The notes under the pieces were generated by a model. That model worked only from the letters and a program-made list of their open reading frames with translations. It was not told the origin of the DNA and ran no database searches. A stretch of DNA of 38,251 nucleotides from Minisyncoccota bacterium (GTDB lineage: Bacteria; Patescibacteriota; Minisyncoccia; Moranbacterales; GCA-2747515): the NCBI GenBank assembly GCA_937936355.1, contig CALDDM010000025.1, positions 1 through 38,251 of the forward strand. Direction: 5' to 3'. The position numbers were made by a program, and so were the translations under genes. Every line of letters starts with the position of its first letter. Positions within the stretch are counted from its first letter, which is position 1. This document shows positions 8,925 through 18,010 of this stretch, in pieces.

Positions 8925-10427
8925 ATGAAAAATAATCTACCTCTAGCAGTCCTGCTAACAATCGTTGCGGTTGGTGCACCTCTCTATGTATACCTCACTG
9001 TATACCAAGATCCACCACAAACTCTTTCACCGTTCCTCAGTGATGCTGCGCCCCCACCAACATGTCAAAGTGCAAGCTCCGATCCAGATGGTGACGGATG
9101 GGGCTGGGAAAACAACAAATCATGCAAAGTTCAAAAAGTCACAACTACAAACAACACCTCAGGCGGACAAGACCCAAACTGTCCTGATCCAGATGGTGAT
9201 GGATGGGGCTGGGATGGAAGCGCTTCATGCATTCCTTTTGGAGGGCAGCAAGATACAAACAATAACACAAACAACACCGTTAATCCAAAGGTTAAAGTTC
9301 AATCAGGATCGGGCGTTGCTGTAACACCGGATCCATCCAACCAATTCAGCAAGTTCCAAGCAGCCAACCTTCTCTTTACAACGAATGTTTATGCAGGTCA
9401 AAACAGTGGAGATTTTACAAAATGGACTGTCCCACATAATGGCAGCAGCGGATGCTCAGCCTCGAGCATTACAGGACCAATCACACTAGAATTCCTCAAC
9501 ACAAAGGACATTTACGACAATCGCTATGTGCGATCATTTCCAGCAATGGTCCTTGGAACTATGGGTGGTCGCTATGAGACACTCGGATGGGAATGTGGTG
9601 TACGTAACTACATCAGCAGTAACACACTCGATAATGCAAGCTCACGCCGTGTAGGGACCGACAGCATGAGTGGCATTCTCGATATGCAACCGACATCAAA
9701 CCAAACTGGTTTCCCTACCAAAGTATGGGATCTAAATTCTACTCTCATATCAGTAAAAGCTGATATACACAGCACACCTAACAACCTTTCAAACGTTTTC
9801 CTTGACACTTACTGGCACGACGTTGGCGAGTACTTTGGTCGAGTATCAGCTGTTGCAGACAAGTCCCTCGCAAGCACCATAAACGGGATCAACGAAAACA
9901 AGACTGAGCTATGGAACCTCAACATATGGTTTGATTATCCGCGCAAGAATAACGGAAAATCTGCAGATGTGGATATCACACAGGGCTGGACTGGTGCAAG
10001 AAAGATTGGTAACACGACAATTTCTGGTCATAATTTTGACGTACAATTCAAGCTAGAGGGTCGACAAGGATGTCAGGTCCGCACAGCTGAAAATTGCTTT
10101 CTGTACATTGCCCTCGTTACAACAAACCCAAACCTTGCAAAAAATGGTGTAACAATTGACTACAGGGACGTTGCAGATTGGTTTACATCTGATGCATTCA
10201 GAACAATGTTCAAAAGCTCAGATTTCGCCGTAAACACAATGGAATCAATGGGCGTAAATCCAAATGACGCACAAGTCTATCCAAGTGATTCACACGTCAT
10301 TGGCGGCCTCCACCTCGGTAGCGAAGTCTGGTATAACGAGAATCGCCAACCAATCACCAACACATTCGAGACACTTGGCGTACGCATTCAGGGCAAAGGA
10401 GACTTTGGCTTGTTCCGACAACATTAG
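8925..10427 (+). CDS. Secreted or anchored GH12-like protein with DGDGWGW motifs
   Basis: I use ATG 8925, two codons inside the track's TTG start. The protein has a hydrophobic N-terminal segment (about 5-25). Two short Cys-flanked DPDGDGWGW repeats follow (about 53-67 and 89-102), then an Asn/Thr-rich linker. A beta-rich domain runs from about 150 to 500. Its order resembles glycoside hydrolase family 12: NLNIWFDY matches the family's EIMIWL region, DVADWF follows, and the C-terminal LHLGSEVW matches the GFEIW segment with the acid/base Glu. The nucleophile position appears to be Asn (residue 333 in track numbering). GH12 enzymes cut beta-1,4-glucan or xyloglucan; this one may only bind it. 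The fold assignment rests on motif comparison by eye. Confidence 0.6.
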   Translation: MKNNLPLAVLLTIVAVGAPLYVYLTVYQDPPQTLSPFLSDAAPPPTCQSASSDPDGDGWGWENNKSCKVQKVTTTNNTSGGQDPNCPDPDGDGWGWDGSASCIPFGGQQDTNNNTNNTVNPKVKVQSGSGVAVTPDPSNQFSKFQAANLLFTTNVYAGQNSGDFTKWTVPHNGSSGCSASSITGPITLEFLNTKDIYDNRYVRSFPAMVLGTMGGRYETLGWECGVRNYISSNTLDNASSRRVGTDSMSGILDMQPTSNQTGFPTKVWDLNSTLISVKADIHSTPNNLSNVFLDTYWHDVGEYFGRVSAVADKSLASTINGINENKTELWNLNIWFDYPRKNNGKSADVDITQGWTGARKIGNTTISGHNFDVQFKLEGRQGCQVRTAENCFLYIALVTTNPNLAKNGVTIDYRDVADWFTSDAFRTMFKSSDFAVNTMESMGVNPNDAQVYPSDSHVIGGLHLGSEVWYNENRQPITNTFETLGVRIQGKGDFGLFRQH

Positions 10428-10445
10428 GCATTGCAAAAATCTCAC

Positions 10446-10476
10446 AAAAAACAGCTCACATCTGAGCTGTTTTTTT
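10446..10476 (+). terminator. Rho-independent terminator after the GH12-like gene
   Basis: CAGCTCA and TGAGCTG pair around a CATC loop, flanked by an A-run and followed by seven Ts. It lies 20 bases past the stop and separates this gene from the next one on the same strand. Confidence 0.9.
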
Positions 10477-10561
10477 ATAACACCTCATCATCGAAAGCTT
10501 CATCAGGAAACACAGTGACTCTGTGTTAAACTGAAAATACTAAATATATCAGAGTTTCTGC

Positions 10562-11701
10562 ATGAAAATATTTGTTGCAATCTTATCCGGCATCCTTCTA
10601 GGATGGCTTGGCGCCACTACCACATCCAATGTTGCCGTCGATCAACGAAAGGATGTGTCACATGACAATCGCGACGCCAAGCCTGTTCATATTTCAATTA
10701 TCACAGACATAGACCGCTGCATGACACGAGCATTTGCCACACGTGCAAACCTTGACCGTTTTGTTCGCTTTGCAAATATGCAAAAAAATCACTTTGATGG
10801 CACTATTTTAAACAATGGACCAAGTGATCTTGCTTTTAGTCTCGGTGACAATATAGCCCATCGCCTTGAAAACTGTAGCACATCTGCCACAAAGGACTTG
10901 AACTTTGTTGCAGATGCAATGAAAGGCCTCTCAATGCCCATGCATTACGTTCTTGGGGACCATGATATTGACAGTGATGCTGAAACCCTCTCAACCTGGC
11001 GCAGACACACTGGTCGCGATGAAACTTTTTACAGCTTTGATCACGAAGATATACACATTATAGTACTTGATACAATTCTTGGCGGTCAATCAATTTTGCC
11101 ATGCGAGAAAGATCCTCAGTGCACACAACTATTAACTGAGAAAGCAAACCTCAAAGCAATCCTTGCCAGCGATAGCAAAAGAAAAAAAAGCGACACAACA
11201 AAAGAAACGGTACGCAAAGAAAAGCTCGGAAAAAAAGAAATTCTAGCACATAGAGCACGTATCACATCCCTTGAGTTGATGATAGAATCTCATAAAAAAT
11301 CTGCTACACACCTTCTCAGTACAGATGTACGCGACCATGGGATGATCGGCAAGTCACAGCTTCTGTGGCTTGCACACGACCTTGCAACAACACCATATGA
11401 AAAAATTCTGATCTTTGCAGATCACCCTCTTTTTCCATTCACAACAACAAAAAAATCTTATCAAATCGACGATCTTGAAGCCCTAACAACGATCTTGCAT
11501 GATGCGCGTGATAACGGAAAAGAAATCAACACGATATCAGGCGAAGCCCATACATGGTCTCGGAAAGAAATTGATGGCATCACGTACCATGTAATCGATG
11601 AATTCCGTTCTGAAGAAGGGACGTGGGCTCACGCAGTCTGGGATAATGAGCTAACAATTTATAAGGTAATAAATGACAAGATAAAAACAAATCTGAAGTA
11701 G
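10562..11701 (+). CDS. Secreted metallophosphoesterase-like protein with divergent metal site
   Basis: A signal peptide or anchor (residues 1-25, ISGILLGWLGATTTS-like) precedes a calcineurin-type phosphoesterase fold. The motifs are recognisable but altered. DxH reads DID (ITDID), GDxxD reads GDNIAH, GNHE/D reads GDHD, the mid-domain His is kept in ADHPLF, and GHxH reads GEAH. A charged helical insert of about 80 residues (LKAILASDSKRKK to IESHKKSA) splits the domain. Some family members bind metal through Asp or Glu, so activity is not excluded, but the loss of several His makes it doubtful. Substrate is unknown. The gene ends 10 bases from the convergent ychF gene. Confidence 0.7.
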   Translation: MKIFVAILSGILLGWLGATTTSNVAVDQRKDVSHDNRDAKPVHISIITDIDRCMTRAFATRANLDRFVRFANMQKNHFDGTILNNGPSDLAFSLGDNIAHRLENCSTSATKDLNFVADAMKGLSMPMHYVLGDHDIDSDAETLSTWRRHTGRDETFYSFDHEDIHIIVLDTILGGQSILPCEKDPQCTQLLTEKANLKAILASDSKRKKSDTTKETVRKEKLGKKEILAHRARITSLELMIESHKKSATHLLSTDVRDHGMIGKSQLLWLAHDLATTPYEKILIFADHPLFPFTTTKKSYQIDDLEALTTILHDARDNGKEINTISGEAHTWSRKEIDGITYHVIDEFRSEEGTWAHAVWDNELTIYKVINDKIKTNLK

Positions 11702-11711
11702 CACAAAAGAT

Positions 11712-12764
11712 CTAGATTTTAAATTCTACAACATCACCATCGGCCATGAGATAGTCCTTACCCACCGTCTTGAGTGTACCTGCATCACGTGCCGCACCAT
11801 ACGAACCAGCACCCAGAAGCGTATCCCATGGAATCACATCTGCACGAATAAATTTTTCCTGAAAATCGCTATGTATAGCACCACCAGCCTCTGGTGCAGT
11901 TGCACCTTTTTTGACAGTCCACGCCCGAGATTCCGTTTCTCCTGTTGTGAAAAAAGTCTGAAGACCAAGCAAATCATATGCTCGAGTGATAAGGCCAGGC
12001 AAAGAGGTCTCCATGCCTAGTTCTCCCGCTTCTTCTGGAGACATTTCTATAAGCTCCTCCTCAATCTTGATATCAAGCTGCACATGCGGACGCTGCTCCA
12101 AGTTAGACGGCAATGCAGCTTGACCTTCTGTTGTATTATAAACATACATCATCGGCTTCATCGTAAGGAGAGACATCTCCCGAACAATATCCTGTGTCGG
12201 CTCATGCTCTATATCAATCTGCGCCGTCCCTGCAAGCTTGCCATTGTCAAGTAACACCTTAAGACTCTCAACAACTTCCAACTGAGCAATGGCATCCTTA
12301 TCATTGCTTTTCACAGATTTAGAGAGCCTCACAATCGTTTTTTCTATGGTTGCCAGGTCTGCAAGAATGAGCTCCGTCTCAATCACCTCAATATCATTCA
12401 CAGGATCAACTTTATTTGCAACATGCGTGATATCATCATTTGCAAAAACACGGACAACTTGCGCAATAGCATCAACTTCCCTAATATTTGCCAAGAATTT
12501 ATTTCCAAGGCCCTCACCCTTACTTGCACCCTCAACCAATCCAGCAATATCAACAAATTCAATTGCCGTTGGGACTGTTTTCGCTGAACGTGAAAAATCA
12601 GCAAGCTTGAGCAGGCGATTATCAGGCACTGTCACGATGCCAACATTTGGCTCAATTGTACAAAAAGGATAGTTATTGATATCTACAGGGTTCCTTGTAA
12701 GTGCTTTAAAGAGAGTGGATTTACCAACATTTGGAAGTCCGACAATGCCAATTTGTAGTGCCAT
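11712..12764 (-). CDS. ychF: YchF/OLA1 family ATPase
   Basis: YchF is a cytosolic P-loop ATPase of the Obg family that binds ribosomes and is linked to translation and redox stress. The 350 residues match the family's usual length of about 360. They show GLPNVGKSTLFKALT (G1), DIAGLVEGASKGEGLGN (G3 and switch II), and YVYNTTEG in the G4 position. The C-terminal TGS-like domain ends with LLGAGSYGAARDAGTLKTVGKDY and VVEFKI. Its promoter (12826-12854) overlaps the divergent promoter of the phosphohexomutase gene. Confidence 0.97.
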   Translation of the reverse strand: MALQIGIVGLPNVGKSTLFKALTRNPVDINNYPFCTIEPNVGIVTVPDNRLLKLADFSRSAKTVPTAIEFVDIAGLVEGASKGEGLGNKFLANIREVDAIAQVVRVFANDDITHVANKVDPVNDIEVIETELILADLATIEKTIVRLSKSVKSNDKDAIAQLEVVESLKVLLDNGKLAGTAQIDIEHEPTQDIVREMSLLTMKPMMYVYNTTEGQAALPSNLEQRPHVQLDIKIEEELIEMSPEEAGELGMETSLPGLITRAYDLLGLQTFFTTGETESRAWTVKKGATAPEAGGAIHSDFQEKFIRADVIPWDTLLGAGSYGAARDAGTLKTVGKDYLMADGDVVEFKI

Positions 12765-12797
12765 ATAATAATATATTTAAGATAGGGTTGGTGGAAG

Positions 12798-12813
12798 TAG
12801 TGCCGTTGCACTA
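12798..12813 (-). promoter_or_regulatory. Hairpin in the ychF leader
   Basis: TAGTGC and GCACTA pair perfectly around a 4-base loop. It falls just after the predicted minus-strand transcription start (about 12819), so it would sit at the 5' end of the ychF mRNA. No U-tract follows, so it is not a terminator. Confidence 0.45.
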
Positions 12814-12825
12814 TATACAGAAAGA

Positions 12826-12866
12826 AGTATGACGCAAAAGACATTCTCAGTCAATTCTAGTATAAT
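12826..12866. promoter_or_regulatory. Overlapping divergent promoters for ychF and the phosphohexomutase gene
   Basis: Minus strand: TTGACT (12854-12849), 17 bases, CATACT (12831-12826), reading into ychF. Plus strand: AAGACA (12838-12843), 17 bases, TATAAT (12861-12866), reading into the hexomutase. The two overlap, so polymerase binding may be mutually exclusive. Confidence 0.5.
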
Positions 12867-12892
12867 AAAAGGGTAAGAAAAAGAAAAACGAC

Positions 12893-14260
12893 ATGAATAC
12901 AAATATCTTTAAAGCGTACGATATTCGCGGTATCTATGGATCAGATATAGACGAATCCACTGCTTATCATATTGGTCGCGGAATCGTAGAAGTCCTTGGA
13001 GCAAAGCACCTTGCTGTCGGAAGAGACGCGAGGCCACACGGCGAATCCCTCAAGCAAGCACTCATCCGGGGAATCAATTCCAAAGGTTGTGACGTCACTG
13101 ACCTTGGTATGATCACAACTCCGATGCTATATTACTCCTCATGGAACCTTGATGTTGATGGATCTGTTGCAGTTACAGCCTCACACAACCCTGTAGAGTA
13201 CAATGGAGTTAAGCTCTGCAAGAAAAATGTTGGACCCGTAGGCGATGTAACAGGATTAAATGATATCCGTGACTACGTAATTGCTGAGATGCGCGGCGAA
13301 GCAGACACTTCTGTTGCAAATGAATTAGGCAGTATTACCCAGCACGATATCATCACTCCTTACTACAAACATGTTCGTAGTTTTGCAGAATTTGGAGACA
13401 AAAAACGCAAAATCGTAGTAGATTGCGCGAATACCATGGGCGTTCTTGAGCTGCCAATTCTGGAACATTTTGCTGACAATCTTGAGATTACAAAAATCTA
13501 CTGCGACCTTGATCATCCATACACTGCACATGAAGCCAACCCACTCAACGAAAGCACACTCGATGAACTGCGAGAAAAAGTTCTCGAGGTAGGCGCAGAT
13601 CTTGGCATCGCATATGACGGAGACGCTGATCGTGTTGGATTTGTAGATGAAAAAGGCGAAATCATCCCAATGGACCTCGCCTCCGCACTCATGGCAACGG
13701 TTATGCTCGATGACAACAAAGGCGCAACCGTTCTCTATGACTTACGCTCTTCAATGGCAACACGTGAAGCGATCGAAGAGGCTGGCGGTGTAGCACATGA
13801 ATGTCGTGTTGGCCATACGTTCATCAAGGCGCAAATGCAAGAAGAGGATGCACTGTATGCTGGCGAGCTTTCTGGACACTACTACTTCAAAGCAAACAAA
13901 ACTGGTGAACTTTCATCTCTGGCAGCCATCACACTGCTCAACCTCATGATGGAAAAAGGCGAGTCAATTTCTGATCTTGTATCTGACTACCGTCGCTATT
14001 TCCACAGCGGAGAAATCAACTCTGAAGTAGAAGATAAGCAAGGTATGATGGAAAAACTCAAAGACCTCTACAAAGATGGAGATCTTGGTGAGCTTGATGG
14101 AATAAAGATTTCTTTTTGGGACAAGCCTAGCGGAGAACGCTGGTGGTTTAATGTCCGCCCAAGTAATACGGAACCAGTTCTCAGATTCATCTGCGAAGCA
14201 GACAACAAAGACCTCATGGAAGAAAAACGCGACGAAATTCTTGCAATTATCCGAGGATAG
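12893..14260 (+). CDS. Phosphomannomutase/phosphoglucomutase
   Basis: The enzyme interconverts hexose-6-phosphate and hexose-1-phosphate in the cytosol and feeds nucleotide-sugar synthesis. All four alpha-D-phosphohexomutase sites are present over 455 residues. The opening is FKAYDIRG. The phosphoserine loop reads TASHNP (near 101), the Mg site reads YDGDADR (near 243), the sugar loop reads GELSGHYY (near 324), and the C-terminal phosphate loop reads RPSNTEP. This is the bacterial ManB/AlgC subgroup, often with dual mannose/glucose use. It could supply the glycan genes at 23-30 kb. No Shine-Dalgarno beyond an AAGAAAAAG stretch is seen. Confidence 0.95.
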   Translation: MNTNIFKAYDIRGIYGSDIDESTAYHIGRGIVEVLGAKHLAVGRDARPHGESLKQALIRGINSKGCDVTDLGMITTPMLYYSSWNLDVDGSVAVTASHNPVEYNGVKLCKKNVGPVGDVTGLNDIRDYVIAEMRGEADTSVANELGSITQHDIITPYYKHVRSFAEFGDKKRKIVVDCANTMGVLELPILEHFADNLEITKIYCDLDHPYTAHEANPLNESTLDELREKVLEVGADLGIAYDGDADRVGFVDEKGEIIPMDLASALMATVMLDDNKGATVLYDLRSSMATREAIEEAGGVAHECRVGHTFIKAQMQEEDALYAGELSGHYYFKANKTGELSSLAAITLLNLMMEKGESISDLVSDYRRYFHSGEINSEVEDKQGMMEKLKDLYKDGDLGELDGIKISFWDKPSGERWWFNVRPSNTEPVLRFICEADNKDLMEEKRDEILAIIRG

Positions 14261-14302
14261 ATCCCTCGCAATTGCACACATCTAATACAATAATCTAAAA
14301 AT

Positions 14303-14497
14303 ATGCTAGATAATCATAAGTTCAATCTCCTCAATCAACTTGTACAAGAAAGTAAAAGTCTTTGGCGCATCGAGAATGTCTACCTCAAAGATGCAGACTC
14401 TTCAGATGATAGTGTTGCAACGTGGGAAAAAGTTGCGCAAGAAAAGCGAAAGTGCATCGAGCATTTGGAAGAGCAGGTCAAAAAGTGCATGAGCTAG
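14303..14497 (+). CDS. Small hypothetical protein
   Basis: This 64-residue frame follows the phosphohexomutase gene by 42 bases and is closed by a strong terminator at 14513-14546, so it is probably translated from the same mRNA. It is hydrophilic and helical, with a Glu/Lys-rich C-terminal heptad-like stretch (EKRKCIEHLEEQVKKC). It has no signal peptide or recognisable family. A coiled-coil dimer is a reasonable guess from composition only. Confidence 0.55.
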   Translation: MLDNHKFNLLNQLVQESKSLWRIENVYLKDADSSDDSVATWEKVAQEKRKCIEHLEEQVKKCMS

Positions 14498-14512
14498 AAC
14501 AAGTCATACCCA

Positions 14513-14546
14513 TCAAAAAAACCACATTTTCAAATGTGGTTTTTTA
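14513..14546. terminator. Bidirectional terminator between convergent genes
   Basis: ACCACATT and AATGTGGT pair around a TTCA loop, with an A-run on the left and seven Ts on the right. It can end the small ORF transcript (plus) and the YiiX-like gene transcript (minus, stop at 14557). Confidence 0.9.
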
Positions 14547-14556
14547 TATGGTCACA

Positions 14557-16281
14557 CTACCTTAGATAATCCTTTACGATATGCCATTTCGGTCGTCTCC
14601 AGCTACTACGAAATTCTTCTACTGATCGCTCTTTGACCTGAGAAGTATTTTCATCACCATCCCAAAATGCTACAAACAATAGTTGCCGCACACCATCCTT
14701 ATCATCCATCTCACTATCAAATTTTTCCACAAATTGATTTGGAGAAAAAATCACTCGACCACTGACCATGCTCGTTTCAAAATTCAATCCCTCAACATCT
14801 GCCAATGCTTTATATATAACCTCTGAGCAAACTAATGCATGATCAGTCAAAAAATCAAAATCATAGTCATACCCACGACCAAAAAATGATATGGCCCTCA
14901 GAATCGAATCCCACTTTTCTTGTTTCGTTATATTTGGTCGTATAATACCAACAGAATCCGCATTAACAGAGTGTTCAAAAGATTTCAATATTACGCCAGG
15001 TCGCTTTGCCTCTATGACAGATAGCGGATAAACATCTTCAGTATCATTTTTTAGCTGATTATACGCGTCAGGATAAAGGCGAGCGATAACCTCACTAGGC
15101 TTCTTATTATCCAATGTTGTGAGCGTTGCAAAATACTGATCCATCTCATCAAGGGTACCAATATAAAACGCACTGTGCGTCCAATACCCAGGTATACCTA
15201 TATTTGTTGCATGCCACTCTCTTCTTTGCAAAAGAATATCTGCAGGTTCAACATGCTCACGCCTTGCATGAGCAAAAGAGGGGGATATAATGTAAGATCT
15301 ATCAGTGGTTCGAACATAGCTAAGCTGAAGTGCTGCTTTTTTTTGTAGCGGATACCAAGCACCAAAACTCAATGACTCCAATTTTTTTAAGGGACTATCG
15401 AGTGTCAGAGCCGTGTATTTTTGAAGGTTTCTATCTATATATTCTAAATACTTCGCTATGTTTTCCACAAGGACGTTCTCAGAAACTTGGCTACCAAGAA
15501 TACTGCGATATGTCCTTCCTGCGTTTATACGAATCACAGTATCAGGATGGACTAAAAGATCCACAGATCTATCAAAACTATTTGAAACCATCCCCATATC
15601 CTCATTCTCATCATTTAGTATTTTCTTTATTCCTACCTCATTGCCAATACGCCTTTCTACACGCAAAACATAATGATTTTGAGCCAAAAAAGAACTATAT
15701 GCAATCAAAAAACTATTTATATGATTTTCAGGACTTTGCAAGTAATCAATCTGATAAAATCCCTTATATCTTTCTTTCAAAATATCTAGTTCAAAAAGAT
15801 AGTCTAGCGTATTTTTCCAAGATTTTTGAACGTACGCCCTCTCTTCAAAAGAAAGAGTGGTCGCATCCTTGGTAAAAATTGGATTAGTTTCAATATTTTG
15901 CACCTCTTTACTCAAGCCCCTTTCGATATACATAAACGAACTAGTATCATCTTGTATGTACTTTGCAAAATCTTTAGGCGGAATATCCGTAAGGAATGTT
16001 TTCTCCAACGGAATCAAAACCCATGCAAAGTATGCAAACAAAACCAAAAAAAATGCAAGAGTCACATGAGCACCATACTGCATAATGAATCTCTCAGCAA
16101 CCTCCCCTGAATCAATAATCAGCTTACGCTTAGAATACAAAGACCAGATAAAAAATACCCACCCAAAAGCATATACGAAAAATGCAAGGGCACGATGATA
16201 AGGATAGAAAAGCTTCGTTGCCAAAATCGCAAATGCTATGAATGTCAGTGTAAAAGATGTAACTATCGCAAGAAACTTCAT
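14557..16281 (-). CDS. Membrane protein with permuted papain-like (YiiX/NlpC-P60) domain
   Basis: The 574-residue protein has three N-terminal membrane segments (about 5-27, 31-48 and 70-92) and an unassigned middle. A C-terminal domain of about 230 residues follows. It opens with ADILLQRR and holds WTHSAFYIG (His369), SVIEAKRPGV (Glu424) and ALVCSEVIY (Cys485). This His-then-Cys order is that of the circularly permuted NlpC/P60 fold of YaeF/YiiX and related LRAT-like proteins, which act on amides or lipid acyl groups. It lies 6 bases downstream of the CDP-alcohol phosphatidyltransferase gene, so a lipid substrate is a sensible inference. A peptidoglycan peptide substrate remains possible. 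Confidence 0.72.
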   Translation of the reverse strand: MKFLAIVTSFTLTFIAFAILATKLFYPYHRALAFFVYAFGWVFFIWSLYSKRKLIIDSGEVAERFIMQYGAHVTLAFFLVLFAYFAWVLIPLEKTFLTDIPPKDFAKYIQDDTSSFMYIERGLSKEVQNIETNPIFTKDATTLSFEERAYVQKSWKNTLDYLFELDILKERYKGFYQIDYLQSPENHINSFLIAYSSFLAQNHYVLRVERRIGNEVGIKKILNDENEDMGMVSNSFDRSVDLLVHPDTVIRINAGRTYRSILGSQVSENVLVENIAKYLEYIDRNLQKYTALTLDSPLKKLESLSFGAWYPLQKKAALQLSYVRTTDRSYIISPSFAHARREHVEPADILLQRREWHATNIGIPGYWTHSAFYIGTLDEMDQYFATLTTLDNKKPSEVIARLYPDAYNQLKNDTEDVYPLSVIEAKRPGVILKSFEHSVNADSVGIIRPNITKQEKWDSILRAISFFGRGYDYDFDFLTDHALVCSEVIYKALADVEGLNFETSMVSGRVIFSPNQFVEKFDSEMDDKDGVRQLLFVAFWDGDENTSQVKERSVEEFRSSWRRPKWHIVKDYLR

Positions 16282-16287
16282 AGGGCT

Positions 16288-16944
16288 TTAATTTTTCTTC
16301 TTATGATTAAGCATATCTAATTTCCAAAGGTCTCTATGAGATCGCCATACTACCAGGAAGAAAATAAACACACTAATTATGAGAAAAAGCGGCATAGATT
16401 TACTAAGAAGATCAATGCCAAAAAAAATCAAAATACAGTTAATTCCAATAAAAAATAATCGCACCTCTGTAGGTCCAATACCACTATAACTGATATTAAA
16501 CTTTCCAGTTGCGCCAAACGAAAGAAATGAACTCACCATAAATCCACCCAGAATTGTTTGTACAAAAAAGAGTACGTACTTAAACTGATCTGGCAGTAAA
16601 AGTGAGTATCCGATTATGATAGAGCTTAAGAACAGATAGTCCAGTAGATGATCCATGTAGAATCCCCACTTAATAAATCCTGAATTTCTCGACCTACCAA
16701 TCGCTCCATCAAGAAGATCGGTCACATACTGAAGAGCTATCATAGCACTCGTGACCCAGAGCCAATGTACATTATACCGCGCCAAAAAACCAGAGACTAT
16801 AATCACAAAACTCCATATCAGCGTCATCATAGTCAGGTGATACGTCTCCATCCACAGAGGAACTTTCGGCACCAAAAAACGACGGATCACATCGTCCATC
16901 CTTTGCAACACCCAAACACCCTCTTTTTGATCGGCACCGCTCAT
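16288..16944 (-). CDS. CDP-alcohol phosphatidyltransferase family membrane protein
   Basis: These integral membrane enzymes transfer a phosphatidyl or similar group from a CDP-activated donor to an alcohol, giving PG, PI or related lipids. The signature is present at about residues 90-120: DLLDGAIGR followed by GFYMDHLLD. It matches D-x2-D-G-x2-A-R-x8-G-x3-D-x3-D, except that the Ala is Gly. About six hydrophobic segments fill the 218 residues. The specific acceptor cannot be told. It sits between trpS (25-base gap) and the YiiX-like gene (6-base gap) and is probably co-transcribed with both. Confidence 0.85.
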   Translation of the reverse strand: MSGADQKEGVWVLQRMDDVIRRFLVPKVPLWMETYHLTMMTLIWSFVIIVSGFLARYNVHWLWVTSAMIALQYVTDLLDGAIGRSRNSGFIKWGFYMDHLLDYLFLSSIIIGYSLLLPDQFKYVLFFVQTILGGFMVSSFLSFGATGKFNISYSGIGPTEVRLFFIGINCILIFFGIDLLSKSMPLFLIISVFIFFLVVWRSHRDLWKLDMLNHKKKN

Positions 16945-16969
16945 ACAAAACTTTTCTGATCAATATAAT

Positions 16970-17968
16970 CTATGACCCCAATCCCATCACCTTTTTTATC
17001 TCTCTCATTTTTATATCCGCCGCCCTACCTGCAGATTCAGTTCCCTGTGATAGAACATCTTCAATCTCCTGATCACTTACATTAGCAATCCTTTCCTGTA
17101 AAGGCAGAATAAAATCCACTACAACTTCTGCCAAGTCTTTTTTAAAATCACCAAAACCCTTGCCATCATACTGCTCTACAATATCCCCTACAGACTTCTT
17201 ACTTAACAAACTATAGATTGTGATAAGATTTTTTACTGCTGGACGATCATCGCTATATGTAATTGTAGGCTCGCTGTCAGTTACTGCTTTCATGATTTTC
17301 TTGCGAATGACATCTGCACCATCACTGAGAGCGATATAATTATACTCACTTGAAGCGCTTTTACTCATTTTCTTTGTCGGATCATCGAGACCCATAATGC
17401 GCATACCCTCTTCACGAATCTCGCCCTTGGGCACAACAAAGCCATCTGTTGCAAAACGCTTGTTAAAGCGTCGAGCAAGTGTCCTGGTAAGCTCTATATG
17501 TTGTCGCTGGTCATCGCCCACTGGTACTATATACGCATCATAAAGCAGGATATCGGCAGCCATAAGAATTGGATACCCAAAAAGCCCAACACTTGATCGT
17601 TCAGATCCATCTTTTGCGCTCTTATCCTTGAATTGTGTCATTTTTTCCATATCCCCCATACGTGCAACAGTATTCAGGATCCACGCAAGCTCAGAATGTC
17701 CGCTCACATCGCTTTGCACAAAAAGCGTTGACTTGTCTGGATCAATTCCAGATGCAAGCAAGAGTCTCGCGAGATCGTGTATATTATCCCGCAACACTCC
17801 CGGCTCCTGTGGCACAGTAATCGCATGCGCATCCACAATACAAAAAATTGCATCATAACCATCTTGCATCTCAATCCAATTTTTCACAGCACCAAGGTAA
17901 TTTCCCAAGTGAAGGTTACCTGTTGGCTGTATACCACTAAAAAGTCTTTTTTTCTGATTTTCTGCCAT
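16970..17968 (-). CDS. trpS: Tryptophanyl-tRNA synthetase
   Basis: This class I aminoacyl-tRNA synthetase charges tRNA-Trp. The 332 residues are the normal length. The nucleotide-binding motif is SGIQPTGNLHLGNYLGA (HIGH-type HLGN), and the second motif is PTKKMSKS. IVDAHAIT and the VGDDQRQHIELTR segment are typical. The gene is probably first of a three-gene unit with the CDP-alcohol phosphatidyltransferase and the YiiX-like gene. An extended -10 (TGC-TAAAAT, 18001-18006 on the minus strand) lies upstream and abuts the RNase J terminator. Confidence 0.97.
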   Translation of the reverse strand: MAENQKKRLFSGIQPTGNLHLGNYLGAVKNWIEMQDGYDAIFCIVDAHAITVPQEPGVLRDNIHDLARLLLASGIDPDKSTLFVQSDVSGHSELAWILNTVARMGDMEKMTQFKDKSAKDGSERSSVGLFGYPILMAADILLYDAYIVPVGDDQRQHIELTRTLARRFNKRFATDGFVVPKGEIREEGMRIMGLDDPTKKMSKSASSEYNYIALSDGADVIRKKIMKAVTDSEPTITYSDDRPAVKNLITIYSLLSKKSVGDIVEQYDGKGFGDFKKDLAEVVVDFILPLQERIANVSDQEIEDVLSQGTESAGRAADIKMREIKKVMGLGS

Positions 17969-18010
17969 ATATCAGTAATCACATCATAATTTATGTACCT
18001 ATTTTAGCAC

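Noticed and set aside
15330-15875. Plus-strand ORF of 181 residues
   Set aside because: Antisense to the YiiX-like gene; rich in His, Tyr, Gln and Ser without domain pattern.
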